Assembly (NCBI GenBank): GCA_016934895.1
Contig: JAFGRZ010000223.1
Location: 1 to 11,940, forward strand
Length of the DNA stretch: 11,940 nt
DNA from: Candidatus Aminicenantota bacterium
GTDB taxonomy: Bacteria > Acidobacteriota > Aminicenantia > Aminicenantales > UBA8522
Direction of reading: 5' to 3'
The translations under genes and the position numbers were made by a program. Under the pieces are notes generated by a model, which searched no databases, was not told the DNA's origin, and saw nothing but the letters and a program-made list of their open reading frames with translations. Below, piece by piece: positions 1 through 6,702 of this stretch; the first letter of the stretch is position 1; the number at the start of each line of letters is the position of its first letter.

Positions 1-31
1 ATGGACTCTATTATTCATCTTTGCCTTTTCA

Positions 32-61
32 TTGACAAGACCGGACAAGCCTGGCTATAAT
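32..61 (+). promoter_or_regulatory. Sigma-70-type promoter of the aldehyde dehydrogenase gene
   Basis: A perfect -35 hexamer TTGACA (32-37) and a perfect -10 hexamer TATAAT (56-61) are separated by 18 bases. Transcription would begin near 68 and leave a leader of about 21 bases carrying a GGAG ribosome site (78-81) before ATG 89. The TTG at 32, which could otherwise be read as an upstream in-frame start, is part of the -35 box, so translation from there is ruled out if this promoter is used. The 6-mer GACAAG occurs at 34-39 and again at 44-49, one helical turn apart. Confidence 0.8.
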
Positions 62-88
62 CCCCACAAAAGCAAGCGGAGAAACCCT

Positions 89-1672
89 ATGGAAGCAGAA
101 CCGGTCCTCATCGGCGGCGCCTGGCGAAAAGCGCTGGCCCCCAAAGGATCGTTTGCGGCGATAAACCCAGCCACAGGAGAAAGGCTCAAGAGCCGTTATC
201 CCGTCTCGAGTTTCGGCGATATCGACGCCGCTCTCCAGGCTTCGCGGCGGGCGGCATCCGAGCTTCGCTCCGTCCCTCCGGTAAATATCGCCGCGTTTTT
301 GTATGCCTACGCGGACCGGATCGAAAAGCGCGGGGACGCCCTGGTCAAAACGGCCTCACTTGAAACCGCCCTGCCCGAGGAACCCAGACTCCGGTCGGTC
401 GAGCTGCCCAGGACGACCGATCAACTGCGTCAGGCGGCCGCCGCGTGCCGGGACCGCTCCTGGTGCCGGGCAACGATCGACGCGAAAAATAACATCCGCT
501 CCAAACATGGGCCCCTTGGCGGCGCGGTCGTCATTTTCGGCCCCGGCAATTTTCCTTTCGCGTTCAATCCGGCAGCCGGAGGCGATTTCGCCGCCGCGGT
601 GGCATCGGGAAACCCGGTCATCGCCAAAGCTCACCCAGGACATCCCGGGACCACGAAAATATTCGCTGAAGCGGCGCTGGAAATCCTCAAAGAAAGCAAC
701 CTGCCCCGTGGGATGGTCCAGCTCCTTTATCACTTCGAACCCGAAGACGGCCTGACGCTGGCCGCCCACCCCCTGACCGGCGCAACGGCCTTCACAGGAA
801 GCCGTCCCTCGGGCTTACGTCTCAAAAAGGCTGCCGATAAAGCGGGGAAACCCGTCTATCTGGAAATGTCAAGCCTGAACCCGGTCATTCTGCTCCCGGG
901 CTCACTCGAAGAGCGTTCCGACGAGATCGCCCAGGAGCTTTTCACTTCCTGCACCATGGGATCGGGCCAGTTTTGCACCAAGCCGGGCCTGGTGATCTTA
1001 AAACAGGGTCTGCGAAGCGAAGCGTTTTTCCATCGTCTCCTCACCCTTTTCAGACAGGCTCCGGCGGGGATCCTGCTCGGCCAAAACACGCTCAACCGGC
1101 TGCGCGAGGCCATTGCCGGAATGGCCCGCCTCGGCGCCGAGATCGTCACGGGAAACACGGTGCCGGATTTGCCCGGGTACCGCCTGGACAATACGCTCCT
1201 TCGGATCTCCGGAGAGAGGTTTTTGGAACATCCCCGGGAGCTGCAGATCGAGGCCTTCGGAAGCGTTTCTCTCGTCGTCTTCGCCGAGGACGATGACCGG
1301 ATGATGAAGATCCTGGAGGTCTTGGACGGGGATCTCACGGGCGCCATCTACAGCGACAGCCGGGACAAAGATGAGGGCCTTTATAAAAGGATCGAACCGG
1401 TGCTCCGCCTAAATGTCGGGCGTCTCCTTAACGACAAGATGCCGACGGGTGTCGCGATCTCTCCGGCCATGAGCCACGGCGGCCCTTTCCCGGCGACGGG
1501 ACATCCCGGCTTCACCTCCGTCGGAATCCCCGCTTCCCTCCTCCGCTTTTCCGCCCTCCACTGTTACGACAACGTCCGAGCGCGACGTCTTCCCGAAGAG
1601 ATTCGCGACAAGAATCCCACCGGAAGAATGTGGCGATTCATCGACGGGGAGTGGACCCGGCGCGATCTCTAG
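89..1672 (+). CDS. NADP-type aldehyde dehydrogenase, alpha-ketoglutaric semialdehyde dehydrogenase-like
   Basis: This is a 527-residue soluble aldehyde dehydrogenase, the usual length of the KGSADH-like group. That group oxidises aldehydes such as 2,5-dioxopentanoate to the acid with NAD(P)+, in sugar-acid and hydroxyproline breakdown. Visible motifs are the oxyanion Asn154 in GPGNFPF, the cofactor-site Lys180 in AKAHPGHPGT, the FTGSRPSG loop, the general base Glu259 in LEMSSLNPV, and the catalytic Cys296 in GQFCTKPG. The KAHPxHPGT and QFCTxPG signatures and the C-terminal NPTGRMWRFIDGEWTR tail point to this group rather than to ordinary ALDH or succinic semialdehyde dehydrogenase. ATG 89 is chosen because GGAG lies 7 bases upstream and a consensus promoter covers the region before it. 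No sugar-acid dehydratase or transporter is adjacent, so the substrate cannot be inferred from context. Confidence 0.88.
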   Translation: MEAEPVLIGGAWRKALAPKGSFAAINPATGERLKSRYPVSSFGDIDAALQASRRAASELRSVPPVNIAAFLYAYADRIEKRGDALVKTASLETALPEEPRLRSVELPRTTDQLRQAAAACRDRSWCRATIDAKNNIRSKHGPLGGAVVIFGPGNFPFAFNPAAGGDFAAAVASGNPVIAKAHPGHPGTTKIFAEAALEILKESNLPRGMVQLLYHFEPEDGLTLAAHPLTGATAFTGSRPSGLRLKKAADKAGKPVYLEMSSLNPVILLPGSLEERSDEIAQELFTSCTMGSGQFCTKPGLVILKQGLRSEAFFHRLLTLFRQAPAGILLGQNTLNRLREAIAGMARLGAEIVTGNTVPDLPGYRLDNTLLRISGERFLEHPRELQIEAFGSVSLVVFAEDDDRMMKILEVLDGDLTGAIYSDSRDKDEGLYKRIEPVLRLNVGRLLNDKMPTGVAISPAMSHGGPFPATGHPGFTSVGIPASLLRFSALHCYDNVRARRLPEEIRDKNPTGRMWRFIDGEWTRRDL

Positions 1673-2823
1673 TCATGGCCCGTCCGTCCTGACCGCATCT
1701 TCGATTTCTTGCCCTTCAATTTGACCAACAATTCCAGGGCCAGGTTGGCCTGCATGTTGGCGACGATGCCCACCCGCGGCGCCATCGGGGAGACGTATTC
1801 CTTGCACTCCGTCTCTTCATCGCCGCAAACATAGAGATTTCCCATTTTTCGCGTGTGGAGCCTCTTGTTCTTCCCGATGCCCGCCAGCCCTGATGCGACG
1901 ATGATCGGTTTTCCGGGAAAAAGGGAGAGCCAGGCATCGATGAGCATCTGTTTCATCTCGGCCCGGTCAAAGGCTTCGACCAGGATATCGGCCGCCCCGA
2001 AAATCTCGGCCACATTCCCGGGCCCGATCTTCGCCGGATGGACGACATATTGGGAGTTCGCGCTGATTCGCTTCAAATTTTCGAGCAGGGCCTCGACTTT
2101 CAGTTTTCCGACCTGCTCTCTGAAATAATATTGCCGGTTGAGGTCGGACGGTTCGACGCGGTCGAAATCGGCGATAATCAGCGTCCCGAGACCGGCCCGG
2201 GCGAGTGAGACGGCGGCATTGGAGCCCAGCCCTCCCGCTCCGGCAATTCCCACCGTGCTCTTTTGGAGGATGGACAGGACTTTGAGGTCGCGTTTGGCAA
2301 AAAACGTCTTCTCGAATTCCCGCCCTCCCCGGCCGATGTCCGGCTGTTTCGTCAAGAAATCGGCGATCTCATGGACCTGACGATAATGGAAAACCGGCCG
2401 GGGGGGAATACGGATCTCAAAGTCGGAAACAACAGCGGCCAACTCCGCGACGGGAGTGGTCACCTTTTCGGCCATCCCTTTCCGGAGGAGTTCGATCTTG
2501 AGGACATGCTCGACCGTGCGGCGGCCTTCGATCAAAACGAAGTCTGTGTCCGTAAAATACGAAGACGCGAGCTGGACATCGTCCGCTTCACCACGGGTTC
2601 TCTTGATAACGGCCGTTTCCTCGGGCGAGACCAATCCCACGCCATCCGAGCCGGCTTCTCGAAATCTCCAGCTGTCCTTGCCTTGATGGTCCAGGCTGAA
2701 TCCTCTGGAGCAGTGTTTAATGACCGCCGCCGAAAGCCCGCGTCTCTTCAACTCGACAACGAGTTTCTCGATCAGGGACGTTTTGCCACTACCCGAGGGG
2801 CCGACGACGGCGACGATTTTCAT
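1669..2823 (-). CDS. MobB-ThiF fusion: P-loop molybdopterin-guanine dinucleotide domain plus E1-like adenylyltransferase
   Basis: This 384-residue protein joins two cofactor-biosynthesis domains. Residues 1 to about 160 resemble MobB: P-loop GPSGSGKTS (8-16), IKHCSRGF (35-42), GKDSWRFREAG (48-58) and a Walker-B-like FVLIEG (95-100). MobB binds GTP and assists formation of the guanine dinucleotide form of molybdopterin. Residues from about 170 resemble ThiF family 2, E1-like enzymes that adenylate a ThiS/MoaD-type sulfur carrier: GAGGLGS (195-201), ADFDRVEPSDLNRQ (218-231) with Arg230, Lys242, Asp286 in VEAFD, and MAPRVGIVA (347-355). The paired CxxC zinc sites of E. coli ThiF/MoeB are absent, as is usual in family 2. 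The C-terminus is lysine/arginine-rich. The P-loop begins at residue 8, so ATG 2823 is the only plausible start. No sulfur carrier, thiamine or molybdoenzyme gene is nearby. Domain assignment is firm; the combined role is inference. Confidence 0.85.
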   Translation of the reverse strand: MKIVAVVGPSGSGKTSLIEKLVVELKRRGLSAAVIKHCSRGFSLDHQGKDSWRFREAGSDGVGLVSPEETAVIKRTRGEADDVQLASSYFTDTDFVLIEGRRTVEHVLKIELLRKGMAEKVTTPVAELAAVVSDFEIRIPPRPVFHYRQVHEIADFLTKQPDIGRGGREFEKTFFAKRDLKVLSILQKSTVGIAGAGGLGSNAAVSLARAGLGTLIIADFDRVEPSDLNRQYYFREQVGKLKVEALLENLKRISANSQYVVHPAKIGPGNVAEIFGAADILVEAFDRAEMKQMLIDAWLSLFPGKPIIVASGLAGIGKNKRLHTRKMGNLYVCGDEETECKEYVSPMAPRVGIVANMQANLALELLVKLKGKKSKMRSGRTGHD

Positions 2824-2833
2824 TCCTGAAAAA

Positions 2834-2862
2834 CCTATAGCATAGGACTATCGTCAAGTCAA
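2834..2862 (-). promoter_or_regulatory. Candidate promoter of the MobB-ThiF gene
   Basis: Reading the minus strand, TTGACT (2857-2862) is followed after 17 bases by TATAGG (2834-2839). The -35 matches five of six consensus bases; the -10 matches four and lacks the important final T. Transcription would begin near 2827, only about four bases before ATG 2823, giving an almost leaderless message. The 158-base gap 2824-2981 otherwise shows no gene. The fusion may instead be read through from the HD gene upstream. Confidence 0.33.
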
Positions 2863-2981
2863 AATCGCGCTGGGGATCGCAGGCCAAGCGGCCGAAACAG
2901 TCCGGCATCAACAAGGATCCGGCGACAACGCAGAAACGAGAGGCCATGATCCAGGGCGCTGAAAACCGGATCCCGTCGCGA

Positions 2982-3527
2982 TCAGAGGCCCAGATCGGCG
3001 TCGATTCTCTGCATGGCCGATATGCAGATGGAGATGAACTCATCGAGTTCCAGGCCGAGGTTCCGGCACTCTTCGATCTCGTCTCTCCTGGCGCCGCGGG
3101 CGAAGCTCTTCTCCTTGTAACGCCGCTTGACGAAATCGAGGTCGATCGCCTTGATCTTCTTCTCGGGGTGCATCAGCGTCGCCGCGATGATCAAACCGGT
3201 CAGCGGGTCGATCGAGAAGATCGCCCAGTCCATCGGGTTCCCGCAGGCCACTTTGCCCGCGTGAGCCTGGATCGCATGGATGATCTCCGGAGAAATGTCC
3301 TTTCCTTCCAACATCCTGACCGTCTCGGTGGTGTGGAGCTCGGGGCTCTTTTCCGTCAATTCGTAGTCAAGGTCATGAAGAACCCCCGCCAGCCCCCACG
3401 GCTCCGGGTCCTGTCCGAGCCTGGCCGCCATCGCCCTCATGCAGGCTTCGACAGCCAGGCAGTGCTTAACCAGGTTCTTGTTCCGGAGATGCTCCTTGAC
3501 CAGCGCGAGAGCTTCTTCCCGTTTCAT
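2982..3527 (-). CDS. HD-superfamily hydrolase (COG2316 type)
   Basis: This is a 181-residue single-domain HD phosphohydrolase. Likely metal ligands are visible in order: His22 in VKHCLA, His51-Asp52 in VLHDLDYE, His89 in QAHAG, and Asp107 in SIDPLTG. The RYKEKSFARGA segment and the closing AMQRIDADLGL are typical of the predicted HD hydrolases of COG2316. Such proteins cleave phosphate esters of nucleotides or related molecules, but this group's substrate is unknown to me. It has no signal peptide and should be cytosolic. ATG 3527 follows the stop of the propeller gene by three bases, and its ribosome site GGAGG (3534-3538) lies inside the end of that gene, 6 bases before the start, so the two are almost certainly co-transcribed and may be translationally coupled. 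Confidence 0.8.
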   Translation of the reverse strand: MKREEALALVKEHLRNKNLVKHCLAVEACMRAMAARLGQDPEPWGLAGVLHDLDYELTEKSPELHTTETVRMLEGKDISPEIIHAIQAHAGKVACGNPMDWAIFSIDPLTGLIIAATLMHPEKKIKAIDLDFVKRRYKEKSFARGARRDEIEECRNLGLELDEFISICISAMQRIDADLGL

Positions 3528-3530
3528 TTG

Positions 3531-4937
3531 TCACCTCCCCGCCGAGCGTTTCGGGTCAACGGCCGGCTGATCATTTTTAATGATTTCATAAGGAATCTCC
3601 GCCTCCTGCGATTGTTTCTCATCGACCACCTTCACTCTGACCAGGAACGTTCCCTCCTGGTCGGTGTACCAGACCCAGGTCGCCCGTTCCGATGCCGGCT
3701 GGACGACGGCCGTATCCTCTCCCCGGACCAAGGAGAATTCATACTGAGGCCGGTGGAATCCCTCCGCCAAGGCCGTGAAGCTGACTTCTGTGCCCATCGG
3801 TTGGGGCGAGGCCGGAGAGGCCGCGAGCTTGATCCCCACCTCTTTTCGGAGGAAGAGGACCCTTCCCTTGTCGGCCAGGGGATCAAAAAGAGCGATGAGA
3901 AGATAGGGCTCGGCCCAGACTGGATTGGACCGGATCTCCTGGCCGGCATCGAACTGCCCGATTGATTTCCCCGATTTGACGTCCAACGCATGGAGGTTGG
4001 GAGCGGAGGATGTGGCCAGGATGTTTTGTCCATCGAATTCAAGGTCGTACCGGCTCTTCGAAGGAGAGATCCACCACCAGAGGATATGGCCGTTCTTTTT
4101 GTTCAAGGCGTAAAGGACCCCGTTCGAAGCCGGGAAATAAACCCTTTTCCGATCGGCCCGGGGAGTCGCGAGCAGGCGTCCCCCGGCCGTGATCTTCCAC
4201 TTTCTTTTCTGCCGGCGCAGATCGTAGCAATGGAACGAGCGGTCCTCGCAGCCGACATAGAGGCGGCGGCCGTCGACCAGCGGCGTCACCAGGATAGGAC
4301 TCCCGACATCCATCGTGCCGCGTAGGCGGCCGCTCGAACTGATCATATAAACGCGGCCGTCTCCGCCGGCCAGGCAGATCTGGTTCTCGAAAAAAGCGGG
4401 GGCGGCATGAATGGGCCCCTCCGTCTTAAACGTCCAGAGAAGGTCTCCGGCCGCCTGGCTCATGGCCAGGAGATGGCCCGTTTCGGTTCCAAAGTAGATG
4501 CTGCCGCGGTCCTGTGAGATCTCACTGGAAATCTTCTCGGAAACTTTGACCTTCCAGAGAAGGGCGCCCTTTTTGTCCAGGCAAATAACGGAGTTTTCCT
4601 CATCCCAGACAAAAAGACGTTCCGGACCGAGTGCCGGCGGACAGCCGAAAGGGACGGAATCCCGGAACTCCCATGCCATCTCTTGGGCGCCCGTATCCAG
4701 ACAACACAGATACCCCTTATCCGTCGAAAAATAGACCCGGTCCGCTTCGTCTTTTTCCAAGCCGCCGATGGGCCTGCCGTCGAACTCGATCCGGCGGGCT
4801 TCTTTGACCGGAAACATCACCCCGGCCGGGTAGGCCGCCGGTTTGGCCCGGAAGAGAGAGCAGGAAAGGGCAAGCACGACGAGCCCGAAAACCAGGACTT
4901 TTTTCATCCTCTCCTTTCCAGCTGCCCATCTTATCAT
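3531..4937 (-). CDS. PQQ-repeat beta-propeller lipoprotein with C-terminal Ig-like domain
   Basis: This is a probable exported lipoprotein of 468 residues. The N-terminus has a basic stretch (KERMKK), a hydrophobic run and the lipobox LALSC with Cys26. Repeated PQQ-type blade units follow, each with a YFGT/YVGC-like strand, a LDxxxG turn and a LLW-type end (for example YFGTETGHLLAMS and YALNKKNGHILWWW), suggesting a seven- or eight-bladed propeller to about residue 380. The last 90 residues (EVSFTALAEG, then WVWYTDQEGTFLVRVKV) look like an Ig/PKD-type beta-sandwich. BamB shares the propeller but lacks this tail, so I would not call it BamB. Two starts are credible: ATG 4937 with GGAGG 7 bases upstream, or ATG 4907 with a more compact signal peptide and AGGAG only 3 bases away. 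It is probably a periplasmic or surface scaffold; no cofactor-binding role is demonstrated. Confidence 0.78.
   Translation of the reverse strand: MIRWAAGKERMKKVLVFGLVVLALSCSLFRAKPAAYPAGVMFPVKEARRIEFDGRPIGGLEKDEADRVYFSTDKGYLCCLDTGAQEMAWEFRDSVPFGCPPALGPERLFVWDEENSVICLDKKGALLWKVKVSEKISSEISQDRGSIYFGTETGHLLAMSQAAGDLLWTFKTEGPIHAAPAFFENQICLAGGDGRVYMISSSGRLRGTMDVGSPILVTPLVDGRRLYVGCEDRSFHCYDLRRQKRKWKITAGGRLLATPRADRKRVYFPASNGVLYALNKKNGHILWWWISPSKSRYDLEFDGQNILATSSAPNLHALDVKSGKSIGQFDAGQEIRSNPVWAEPYLLIALFDPLADKGRVLFLRKEVGIKLAASPASPQPMGTEVSFTALAEGFHRPQYEFSLVRGEDTAVVQPASERATWVWYTDQEGTFLVRVKVVDEKQSQEAEIPYEIIKNDQPAVDPKRSAGR
3534..3538 (-). promoter_or_regulatory. Ribosome binding site of the HD gene, inside the upstream gene
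   Basis: The minus strand reads GGAGGTGA here. GGAGG sits 6 bases before ATG 3527, and the TGA in the same string is the stop codon of the propeller gene. Ribosomes finishing the first gene therefore stop on the initiation site of the second. Confidence 0.75.
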
Positions 4938-5042
4938 TTTGTCCCCTCCCTCTCAAGAACGGGAAGCGGAATAGGAAGACATACAACCGAGCCCCTTCTT
5001 TACTTGCCGGGATGAAGTTGATAAGATTTTCGAGGATGTCCG

Positions 5043-5219
5043 ATGGTCAATTACATTCTCCTCTACAAAATCCGCAAGAGAGTGAAGAAAATCCTCAAGG
5101 ATAAAATCGCCGATGGGGAGCTGGCCACCACCGAAACCTCTTGTCTGGGTTGCCTGGCCGACGACATCAGCTGGGAGATCTATTATCTGCTGAAAGACAG
5201 AGAAGAAGGAGAAGAATAG
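5043..5219 (+). CDS. Small conserved-looking CxxC protein, 58 residues, function unknown
   Basis: This short gene runs from ATG 5043 to TAG 5219 and fills the gap between the divergent propeller gene and convergent rarA. GAGG (5032-5035) lies 7 bases before the start. Codon third positions are mostly G or C (ATC, CTG, GCC, GAC, AAG), as in the neighbouring genes, which supports real coding. The protein begins MVNYILLYKIRKRVKKILKD, strongly basic, and has CLGC at residues 34-37 followed by an acidic half ending in DREEGEE. There is no signal peptide or membrane segment. A lone CxxC could bind half a metal site (a dimer could complete it) or be redox-active. I recognise no family. A weak possible promoter, TTTACT (4999-5004) and TAAGAT (5022-5027), lies upstream. 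The opposite-strand frame across it lacks any family resemblance. Confidence 0.6.
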   Translation: MVNYILLYKIRKRVKKILKDKIADGELATTETSCLGCLADDISWEIYYLLKDREEGEE

Positions 5220-5223
5220 CTCC

Positions 5224-6588
5224 TCAGCCGCCGGACTTCTTTTCCGGAGAGGTTTCACCGCCGGCGGGACCGGCGCCCTCCCTTTCGACCCTGAGCCTTT
5301 CCTTGACCTTGAGCCACCAGTCGATCCTCTTTTTGATTTCCTTCTCGAGTCCCAGTTCTCCCGGCATATAATACCGCCTCCCTTTCATCCTCTCGGGCAT
5401 GGTCTCCATGTCGGTTGTCGAAAAGGCGAAATCATGAGCGTACTCGTAATTCCGGCCGTAGCCGATCTCTTTCATCAACCCGGTGACGGGATTGCGGATC
5501 TGCAGCGGGACGGGCTCCTGGGGGCTCGATTCAACGTCCTTCATCACCTTTGTGTAGGCGACATAAGCCCGGTTGCTTTTGGGCGCAGATGCCAGATAGA
5601 TCACGGCTTCCGCCAGGGCCAGCTCACCTTCCGGTGAGCCGAGGAAATCATAGGCCTCTTTGGCCCGAAGGGCGATCGATAACGCCTGGGGGTCGGCCAA
5701 GCCGACGTCCTCGGAGGCGAACCGGACCAGTCGCCGGGCGATGTAAAGGGGATCCTCCCCGGAATAGACCATCCTGGCCAGCCAGTAGAGAGACGCGTCC
5801 ACATCACTGTTGCGCAGGCTCTTGTGCAGGGCCGAGATCAGGTTGAAATGCTCTTCACCGCTCTTGTCGTAGAGCAGGATCCGCTTCTGAAGGGCCTCCT
5901 GGACCTCCTCCGGACCGATCTGGGGGCCGCGGGCCAGGCTGGCGGCGATCTCGAGGGTGTTGAGCGCCCGCCGGGCATCGCCGTTGGAGGAATCGATGAT
6001 GAGCTGGCGGGCTCCCTCGTCAAGCCGAAGTTTCCGTCCGCCCAGCCCGCGCTCCGCATCCGCCATGGCTTCCCCGAGGATCCGGCCGAGGGCCTCTTCG
6101 GAGAGCGGCTGGAGCACCAGGACTTTTGTCCGTGAGAGAAGGGGCGCGATCACTTCAAAGGAAGGATTTTCGGTGGTCGACCCGAAGAGGATGACGTCTC
6201 CCCGCTCGACATAGGGCAGGAAAGCTCCCTGCTGGGCTTTGTTGAAGCGGTGAATTTCGTCGATGAAAATGATGCTCGGCTTTCCGTACATCTTCTTATG
6301 GTCCTGCGCCCTGGCCATGACCTCCTTGACCTCTTTGATTCCCGAGAGCACGGCCGAGAAAAACAAGCAGGGAAGATCGAAGTGGAGGGCGATCATGGTC
6401 CCCAGGGTGGTTTTGCCCGAACCGGGAGGCCCCCAGAAGATGAGCGAGACCAGGCGGCCGGATTCGATGAGCTCGGAGAGGATCTTGCCCGGACCGAGGA
6501 GATGCTCCTGGCCGTAAAACCGGTCAAAAGAGCGGGGTCTCATCCGTTCGGCCAGAGGAGTGAGAGTATCCGCCTTGTTTTTGGGCAT
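5224..6588 (-). CDS. rarA: Replication-associated recombination protein A (RarA/MgsA), AAA+ ATPase
   Basis: This is a 454-residue clamp-loader-like AAA+ ATPase of the RarA/MgsA/WRNIP1 family, which acts at stalled replication forks and single-stranded gaps. The N-terminus has the family signature PLAERMRPRSFDRFYGQEHLL. Walker A is GPPGSGKTT (53-61), Walker B is IIFIDEIHRFNK (106-117), sensor 1 is GSTTENPSFE (136-145) with Asn141, and the Arg finger is Arg153 in LSRTKV. The C-terminal oligomerisation region includes DVDASLYWLARM, YVAYTKVM and RRYYMPGELG, all typical. The tail ends in a short Gly/Pro/Lys-rich stretch. Length is normal and no key residue is missing. ATG 6588 lines up with family starts, yet no Shine-Dalgarno site is seen before it. 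Its stop lies four bases from the end of the convergent small gene. Confidence 0.95.
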   Translation of the reverse strand: MPKNKADTLTPLAERMRPRSFDRFYGQEHLLGPGKILSELIESGRLVSLIFWGPPGSGKTTLGTMIALHFDLPCLFFSAVLSGIKEVKEVMARAQDHKKMYGKPSIIFIDEIHRFNKAQQGAFLPYVERGDVILFGSTTENPSFEVIAPLLSRTKVLVLQPLSEEALGRILGEAMADAERGLGGRKLRLDEGARQLIIDSSNGDARRALNTLEIAASLARGPQIGPEEVQEALQKRILLYDKSGEEHFNLISALHKSLRNSDVDASLYWLARMVYSGEDPLYIARRLVRFASEDVGLADPQALSIALRAKEAYDFLGSPEGELALAEAVIYLASAPKSNRAYVAYTKVMKDVESSPQEPVPLQIRNPVTGLMKEIGYGRNYEYAHDFAFSTTDMETMPERMKGRRYYMPGELGLEKEIKKRIDWWLKVKERLRVEREGAGPAGGETSPEKKSGG

Positions 6589-6598
6589 GACCGCGTTA

Positions 6599-6607
6599 AT
6601 TATATCA
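6599..6607 (-). promoter_or_regulatory. Extended -10 promoter of rarA
   Basis: The minus strand reads TGATATAAT, a perfect extended -10 (TGnTATAAT). The -35 position 17 bases away (6622-6627, TTATGT) is poor, as extended -10 promoters tolerate. The predicted start near 6592 leaves about four bases before ATG 6588, and no ribosome site is visible. Confidence 0.55.
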
Positions 6608-6658
6608 GAATCTGCGGACAGACATAACCGCTATCCCACCCGCTTTCCTCCCCTCTTC

Positions 6659-6687
6659 TTGACGGACCTGAGCGGTCATGCTATCGT
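6659..6687 (+). promoter_or_regulatory. Promoter of the MerR-type regulator gene
   Basis: TTGACG (6659-6664, five of six bases) and TATCGT (6682-6687, four of six) are 17 bases apart, and TGC directly before the -10 supplies the extended element. Transcription would start near 6694, about 9 bases before ATG 6703. This promoter and that of rarA lie back to back in the 114-base gap, so a regulator bound here could affect both. Confidence 0.6.
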
Positions 6688-6702
6688 GAGGGACGGCCTC
6701 AG

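Noticed and set aside
32..88. In-frame upstream extension of the aldehyde dehydrogenase from TTG 32
   Set aside because: The extension covers a consensus promoter, its 19 residues are not family-like, and ATG 89 has a good ribosome site.
2263..2829. Plus-strand open frame of 188 codons opposite the MobB domain
   Set aside because: It is a mirror of the P-loop gene, with no motif and no ribosome site.
2915..2974. GGATCCGG and CCGGATCC inverted pair downstream of the HD gene as a terminator or repeat element
   Set aside because: The arms are 43 bases apart, contain a common six-base palindrome, and no T-run follows; chance is sufficient explanation.
2789..3043. Minus-strand frame of 84 codons across the gap 2824-2981
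   Set aside because: It overlaps both flanking genes out of frame, is Arg-rich at its end, and has no recognisable family; the gap is better read as noncoding.
2946..3965. Long plus-strand open frame of 339 codons across the HD and propeller genes
   Set aside because: It lies antisense to two well-supported genes, has an Arg/Asp/Leu-rich shadow composition and no recognisable motif.
4953..5258. Minus-strand open frame of 101 codons opposite the small CxxC gene
   Set aside because: It runs into the rarA 3' end and the propeller promoter region, and codon third-base pattern favours the plus-strand frame.
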